A DNA stretch of 9,171 bases from Acidobacteriota bacterium. GTDB lineage: Bacteria; Acidobacteriota; Terriglobia; UBA7540. Below are positions 5,684 to 9,171 of the stretch, in pieces (the first letter of the stretch is position 1; each line of letters begins with the position of its first letter). The position numbers and the translations under genes are program-made. The notes beneath the pieces were generated by a model. The model did no database searches and had not been told where the DNA came from. It saw only the letters and a list, made by a program, of their open reading frames with translations. Location of the stretch: contig JAJXZM010000079.1 in the NCBI GenBank assembly GCA_021780055.1, positions 1 to 9,171 of the forward strand, in the 5' to 3' direction.

Positions 5684-6593
5684 CAAAGATAGAACAGACT
5701 CAGGCGGAGTGGATGCGGCCGACTCATCCGCTCCCACTCTGCGTGCGTTCGGTACACCAGCCTTGCCGGATTGGGTTCTGTTCCATGTGCCTCACGACTC
5801 GACCTTCATTCCGCCCTCAGAGAGAAGCAAGCTTCTGCTGAACGATGAGGGGTTGAAGTCTGAACTGCTCCGCATGACCGATCACTGGACTTTCGACCTG
5901 TTTACACAAGGCGTTCCTGAGGAACGGGTACTCCGCTCCCCTGTCAGCCGCCTGGTCGTGGACGTGGAGAGGTTCGAAGAAGACTCTTTAGAAATCATGG
6001 CCTCACGTGGAATGGGAGCCGTTTACGAACGCACTTCTGATGGGCAACAGCTCCGTCATTCTCTTCCGGCAGCCCAGCGCCAGGAACTGATGAACACCTG
6101 GTACCTACCACATCACCACCGGCTGACCGAGGCCGTACAACAGGCTCTTGACGACCACGGCCAGGCTCTCATGATCGACGCGCATAGCTTTCCATCTCAT
6201 CCTCTTCCGTGCGATTGGGACCAGAAGCCGGACCGTCCAGACATTTGCATTGGTACAGACGAGTTTCACACACCGCCCCAACTGACAGACGCATTGTTCG
6301 ACGCATTTGGCACTTCGGGTTGGACTGTGAAACTGAACTCCCCGTTTGCCGGCGCTCTCGTTCCCATGCGCCATTACAGGAAACAACGTAACCTTGCCGC
6401 GGTGATGATCGAAGTAAACCGTGCGCTCTATATCGATGAGACAACCGGGAAGCGTTTGCAGTGCTTTTCGTCCGTGGCGAGGACGCTACGCGAAGTTGCC
6501 CTAGCGGCGATCCCTCACTTGAACCTCGGAGGAGAAGGAGGATTAGCTACATGGAAAAGCAAGGCCGTCAGCAATTCGGATATATGGTTTTGA
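5676..6593 (+). CDS. N-formylglutamate amidohydrolase-family protein
   Basis: Members of this zinc-dependent family hydrolyse N-formyl or related N-acyl acidic amino acids; the best known remove formate from N-formylglutamate at the end of histidine breakdown. The 305-residue protein shows the family blocks in order: [10 protein letters not shown] (37-46), DHWTFDLF (69-76), [13 protein letters not shown] (91-103), MIDAHSFP (166-173), PDICIGT (188-194), [10 protein letters not shown] (221-230) and [12 protein letters not shown] (244-255). Conserved His, Asp, Glu and Arg positions appear kept. ATG 5676 overlaps the metK end and has AAGGAG nine bases upstream, inside metK. No other histidine-degradation gene is nearby, so the true substrate may differ. 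The last 30 residues after the final block are low in conservation and could be a shifted or altered end. Confidence 0.88.
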   Translation: MFSKDRTDSGGVDAADSSAPTLRAFGTPALPDWVLFHVPHDSTFIPPSERSKLLLNDEGLKSELLRMTDHWTFDLFTQGVPEERVLRSPVSRLVVDVERFEEDSLEIMASRGMGAVYERTSDGQQLRHSLPAAQRQELMNTWYLPHHHRLTEAVQQALDDHGQALMIDAHSFPSHPLPCDWDQKPDRPDICIGTDEFHTPPQLTDALFDAFGTSGWTVKLNSPFAGALVPMRHYRKQRNLAAVMIEVNRALYIDETTGKRLQCFSSVARTLREVALAAIPHLNLGGEGGLATWKSKAVSNSDIWF

Positions 6594-6685
6594 CAAAAAA
6601 GAATTCACAAAGCCTTTCATTTATGTTTCCCATTCCTAAAGTCGATCGCGCCCTGCCATGCTGCAGAGAAGGCAGCACGTTCTGA
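6551..6685 (+). CDS. possible small ORF, 44 residues
   Basis: ATG 6551 is preceded by AAGGAGGA at 6535-6542, the best ribosome site in the window, with an 8-base gap. The frame runs 44 codons. The first 43 bases overlap the end of the amidohydrolase gene and the last 69 overlap the 3' end of the opposite-strand gene. The peptide is basic at the start and has two adjacent cysteines near the end; no membrane segment is clear. The ribosome site may be chance, because it also encodes the GGEGG stretch of the amidohydrolase. Confidence 0.25.
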   Translation: MEKQGRQQFGYMVLTKKNSQSLSFMFPIPKVDRALPCCREGSTF

Positions 6686-7357
6686 TCGCACATGCTCCGG
6701 ATCTGTCACGAGTTCGAACCACTCATCAAACAGTGCCTCATCGAATACGGCATTCTCTTCCCTGGCTTGCACGGTCGATGCGGCATGTAGGCTAGCATCA
6801 AATTCTGCTGCTGTTCTCTCCCATGGATCTCCTTTATAACGCCTATAGAGTTCGCAGGTGGCGGAGATATCCGGGGGCCAGACCGTGTGTGCGGCAGCTT
6901 TGAACAACGCGTGTGTGATTTCCCGATCGAACTTTGGTGCTAAGGCTTCTCCGTACCAGTTGCCTTTGTGTGAAATCGACGTCGGAAGAGATCCGAAGAG
7001 CGGGCAGGAATTGTGGCCATTGGCAGTGAACAGCATGAGAGCAAATGCGCCGATTTGCGCAGCGGTGACATCACCCGGCATCACGCCGAACGCTGCGTGC
7101 TGGTGCTCGAAGGGGTTATCAAATCGGAAAGTAAGAAGTGCCTCTTTTGCTTCAGGAACGGGCACATAGAACAAAGCTGACATTGTTGGACCGAGTGGAT
7201 TGAAGCGCATCCACCCAATCAGGGGCGTACTCGGCAAACTGCCCAGGTCGCAGTCAAGCACAGGTTGGCCTATACAGGGATCGTAATCGGACCTAGCTCC
7301 TTTTTTTACGTTCCTGCGTTTCAATACAGCCGCATAATGCTGAGCTGAAGAGTTCAT
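6617..7357 (-). CDS. hypothetical protein, 246 residues
   Basis: I do not recognise this protein. The frame is open from 7423, but ATG 7357 is preferred: GGAG lies nine bases before it, and a TATAAT box at 7430-7435 would start transcription near 7423, leaving no room for the longer version. The N-terminus is basic (about 20 residues). The central part, residues 25-140, looks like an alpha/beta domain with GWMRFNPLGP, FRFDNPFEHQHAAFG and the segment NGHNSCPLFGSLP followed by SHKGNWYGE. The last 60 residues are helical and acidic. No signal peptide or membrane segment is seen. It is convergent with the amidohydrolase, their stops only 23 bases apart, and is the last of the minus-strand genes. 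Confidence 0.65.
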   Translation of the reverse strand: MNSSAQHYAAVLKRRNVKKGARSDYDPCIGQPVLDCDLGSLPSTPLIGWMRFNPLGPTMSALFYVPVPEAKEALLTFRFDNPFEHQHAAFGVMPGDVTAAQIGAFALMLFTANGHNSCPLFGSLPTSISHKGNWYGEALAPKFDREITHALFKAAAHTVWPPDISATCELYRRYKGDPWERTAAEFDASLHAASTVQAREENAVFDEALFDEWFELVTDPEHVRSERAAFSAAWQGAIDFRNGKHK

Positions 7358-7429
7358 CCCCTTTTCTCCATCGAGTTGGTTGCGCATAAGTAAAATCAGG
7401 CACTTGCACTCGCCCAAAATCAAGTCCAG

Positions 7430-7435
7430 ATTATA
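7430..7435 (-). promoter_or_regulatory. -10 box for the 246-residue gene
   Basis: On the minus strand this reads TATAAT, a perfect -10 match, just downstream of the small membrane protein stop. No good -35 box is found at the expected distance. It suggests that the gene can be transcribed separately from the AbiE genes. Confidence 0.45.
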
Positions 7436-7438
7436 GAT

Positions 7439-7654
7439 TCATAGATGTTTACCTAACCAGTAGCCCAGGAAGAGCAGGCCAAAGCCGCTAAGGAGGCCGC
7501 CAGCAAAGACGCTCCACAACAGGTGACCCCAAGCTCCGATCAGCTTGCCCCAGGCACCCGTTATCTTGCTCTTGAAGTCGCTGTTGGCGGCGGCCAGCGC
7601 CTTTTGGGCCTCAGCCATTGAGCGCTCGACGGTTTCTTGTCCCCATGTATCCAC
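7439..7654 (-). CDS. small membrane protein with a tandem GAWG motif
   Basis: This 71-residue protein begins at GTG 7654, nine bases after the AbiEii stop. No ribosome site is obvious, so coupling to AbiEii translation or a start at the internal ATG 7618 are both possible. The N-terminal 30 residues are charged and helical (QETVERSMAEAQKALAAA). A repeat follows, GAWGKLI then GAWGHLL at about residues 33-46, leading into a hydrophobic segment, roughly residues 46-66 (WSVFAGGLLSGFGLLFLGYWL), rich in glycine and ending with a short basic tail. This indicates one inner-membrane helix with the N-terminus probably in the cytoplasm. Function is unknown; it could be an accessory of the AbiE module or an unrelated passenger. 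Confidence 0.55.
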   Translation of the reverse strand: MDTWGQETVERSMAEAQKALAAANSDFKSKITGAWGKLIGAWGHLLWSVFAGGLLSGFGLLFLGYWLGKHL

Positions 7655-7663
7655 AATACAAAG

Positions 7664-8581
7664 CTAATGCGTCAAACGGCTTTCGAGCACACTGGCTTGT
7701 GCCATGAACTTTTGTGGACTGCGCTTGGCCAGCTTTTCCAGGTTGCTCAGTTTCCAGCGAATTCCCGGCAGATCGGGGAAATGCGTTGTTCCCAACAGAT
7801 TCCACTCCGGCTGATTGCGCACAAACGAAATCAGGAATTTGCGTTCGTCCGCATCCAGCCCCTTTTGCAGCTCGTGAATCAGGCGATCCCGCGTAGCGAT
7901 CAACTCCTCCAGAGCGACCGGCTCAGCGGTCATTCCCTTGAACGTCCGCTCATATTCCTGGCTAATGTCACGGGAGACCGGGAAAAGCACTTCATGAACC
8001 GGACGGTTATGGCAGGCAAGGTAAACAACAAATGCGCGCCGGATGGCCGGTGTAATCCCTTCATGCGCGAAGAGCTGCATACAGTCAAACAGGTCGCGGG
8101 GATGCTGCCGGTCCATCGCGGCGACCAACTTGCCGCCATAGAGATCTTCGGTCGAGACGACCGGCAGCTCAAGATCGGCCATCAGCGCTTCACGCGCTTT
8201 GGGGACGAGGGTAGCCATGCGAACCGGATACACGGTTCCGCGCATCACGAAGTTCACTTCGACTTTCACTTCGATGGCGCCGCGCCGAATCAGCAGCTTG
8301 GTTTCTCCGGCGTCGGCCGATGCGACGGTATGCGTCAAGAATCCCCGAGCATTCAGGCGCTCCGCGGCGTTGCGTATTGCTTCGTTGATGCTGGCCAGAG
8401 CCGCCTCACGCGGCAGCGTATGGTCAGGAAAGACCAGATCGAGATCGACAGATAGGCGCGGCAAGTCGCGCACAAACATGTTGATGGCCGTGCCACCCTT
8501 GAGAGCAAAAACACCATCCTGAAAAACAATGGGCGCGACCTGCGTCAGCAGCCTCGCCGTGTCGAGATAGATTTGGTTCAT
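7664..8581 (-). CDS. AbiEii-type nucleotidyltransferase toxin (type IV TA)
   Basis: AbiEii toxins are nucleotidyltransferases that stop growth; members studied in detail modify tRNA acceptor ends. In phage-infected cells this can give abortive infection. The 305-residue protein carries the fold's signatures: LKGGTAIN at residues 27-34, the metal-binding S-x-D-x-D (SVDLDL, 44-49), and the later EDLYGGKLVAAMDRQHPRDLFD at 145-166, matching the conserved Lys and Asp region of motif III. Length is in the usual range and no residue of these motifs is missing, so the toxin looks active. ATG 8581 overlaps the antitoxin stop as ATGA, the usual coupled arrangement. Some relatives are annotated simply as nucleotidyl transferase AbiEii/AbiGii toxin family. 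Confidence 0.92.
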   Translation of the reverse strand: MNQIYLDTARLLTQVAPIVFQDGVFALKGGTAINMFVRDLPRLSVDLDLVFPDHTLPREAALASINEAIRNAAERLNARGFLTHTVASADAGETKLLIRRGAIEVKVEVNFVMRGTVYPVRMATLVPKAREALMADLELPVVSTEDLYGGKLVAAMDRQHPRDLFDCMQLFAHEGITPAIRRAFVVYLACHNRPVHEVLFPVSRDISQEYERTFKGMTAEPVALEELIATRDRLIHELQKGLDADERKFLISFVRNQPEWNLLGTTHFPDLPGIRWKLSNLEKLAKRSPQKFMAQASVLESRLTH

Positions 8582-9171
8582 GGCTTGAGCACCAGTAGTC
8601 CATCTGAGGAGCGTGCGACCCAGGGCCGCGCACTACCGGTGGGTAGTTCTGCGGCATCAAGTTTCTGCGCCCAAGGAAGCGAAGATGCACGTCCCAGTTG
8701 AAGACAGAGTCTGACTGTTTTGACGTTTGTGCAGCGTTTCAGCAACTCTTGCAGCACTTCGGCGCGCAGGTTGAAGGCGCTTTCCATCAACTCTTTCGCT
8801 TCCTGAAGCGGCTGACGAACTCCAACCTCGCTGAGCAGCTCAAGCATCGCCCGCTCTGGCGCTGAAACCAGCGGCGCACCCTCGCGTCCTTCGAGCGCCG
8901 CGACGTGGAGCGGCTTTTCCGTCGGCTCGGTAAAGAGTCGCTTGCGGTGGTATTCCGCCGGAAAACGCTCGGTGAACCAGGTGGGCAGTTTGACCGCATT
9001 CGCACCGTAAAGGTGGAGTTGCTCCTGCTGGGCAACGTAATGGCGCACTCCGTACCAGTCCAGCGCGGTTTTACCGCCGACGTGGAAACCGGGGATCATA
9101 CGCTCCAATAGACGCAACGAAGCATGGAGGTTCGGTTCTTCGCCAGTTCGGACAAATACTCCCCGAGCCAG
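8578..9171 (-). CDS. AbiEi-type antitoxin / transcriptional repressor (partial)
   Basis: AbiEi antitoxins counter AbiEii and repress their own operon through an N-terminal winged helix. The frame is open to the right edge of the window, so its start lies outside; the TTG at 9117 is only an internal codon. Visible are the end of the winged helix (LARGVFVRTG), then HVGGKTALDWYGVRHYV, which is a core block of the AbiEi family, then SAPERAMLELLSEV and a long helical C-terminal part typical of the toxin-neutralising domain. 197 codons are present. Placement directly before AbiEii with a 4-base overlap strongly supports the call. The operator repeats expected upstream are not in the window. Confidence 0.85.
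   Translation of the reverse strand: MARGVFVRTGEEPNLHASLRLLERMIPGFHVGGKTALDWYGVRHYVAQQEQLHLYGANAVKLPTWFTERFPAEYHRKRLFTEPTEKPLHVAALEGREGAPLVSAPERAMLELLSEVGVRQPLQEAKELMESAFNLRAEVLQELLKRCTNVKTVRLCLQLGRASSLPWAQKLDAAELPTGSARPWVARSSDGLLVLKP

Noticed and set aside
7637..8455. 272-residue plus-strand open frame
   Set aside because: Runs antisense to AbiEii, whose family motifs are clear; it shows no domain of its own.
1..9171. CRISPR array, rRNA or integrase attachment site
   Set aside because: No regularly spaced repeats, rRNA-like sequence or integrase gene was seen.

Overview
The window looks like accessory DNA from a bacterial mobile element or plasmid-like island rather than a core chromosomal locus. 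It opens with the 3' end of a probable RepB-like DNA primase and a single-stranded DNA-binding protein gene, and closes with a type IV AbiE toxin-antitoxin pair. Between them are several short orphan genes. Clear Shine-Dalgarno sites, some GTG starts and moderately high GC fit a mesophilic Gram-negative soil-type bacterium. Acidobacteriota or Proteobacteria are possible, but the host cannot be fixed from the sequence alone.

Layout, left to right. 2-379 (+): primase C-terminus, cut by the window edge. 380-761: gene-free. 762-1131 (+): ssb, broken by a 2-base loss at about 917. 1132-1342: a 12-bp hairpin, a palindrome and a direct repeat. 1343-2332 (+): TPR-repeat protein. 2412-2786 (+) and 2999-3280 (+): two small proteins I do not recognise. 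3386-3549: a likely promoter and a highly structured leader RNA. 3550-3978 (+): DUF3293-family protein starting at GTG. 4087-4449 (+): nine-cysteine protein. 4511-5683 (+): S-adenosylmethionine synthetase (metK). 5676-6593 (+): N-formylglutamate amidohydrolase-family enzyme overlapping metK by 8 bases. 6551-6685 (+): possible 44-residue ORF. On the minus strand and convergent: 246-residue unknown protein (6617-7357), small membrane protein (7439-7654), AbiEii toxin (7664-8581) and AbiEi antitoxin (8578-9171, truncated).

The main point of interest is 3422-5683. A short leader can form a 9-bp closing helix around a multi-hairpin region, and a second hairpin whose 3' arm is the ribosome binding site of the DUF3293 gene. 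The two share three bases, the usual design of a translational riboswitch. Behind it lies a same-strand run of DUF3293, Cys-rich protein, accessory metK and formylglutamate amidohydrolase, so a link to methionine/SAM or one-carbon metabolism is a reasonable but unproven guess. A second leader in front of the Cys-rich gene shares several short blocks with the first in the same order.

The right end is a standard stability or defence module. AbiEi and AbiEii are joined by an ATGA overlap, and a small membrane protein begins 9 bases after AbiEii.
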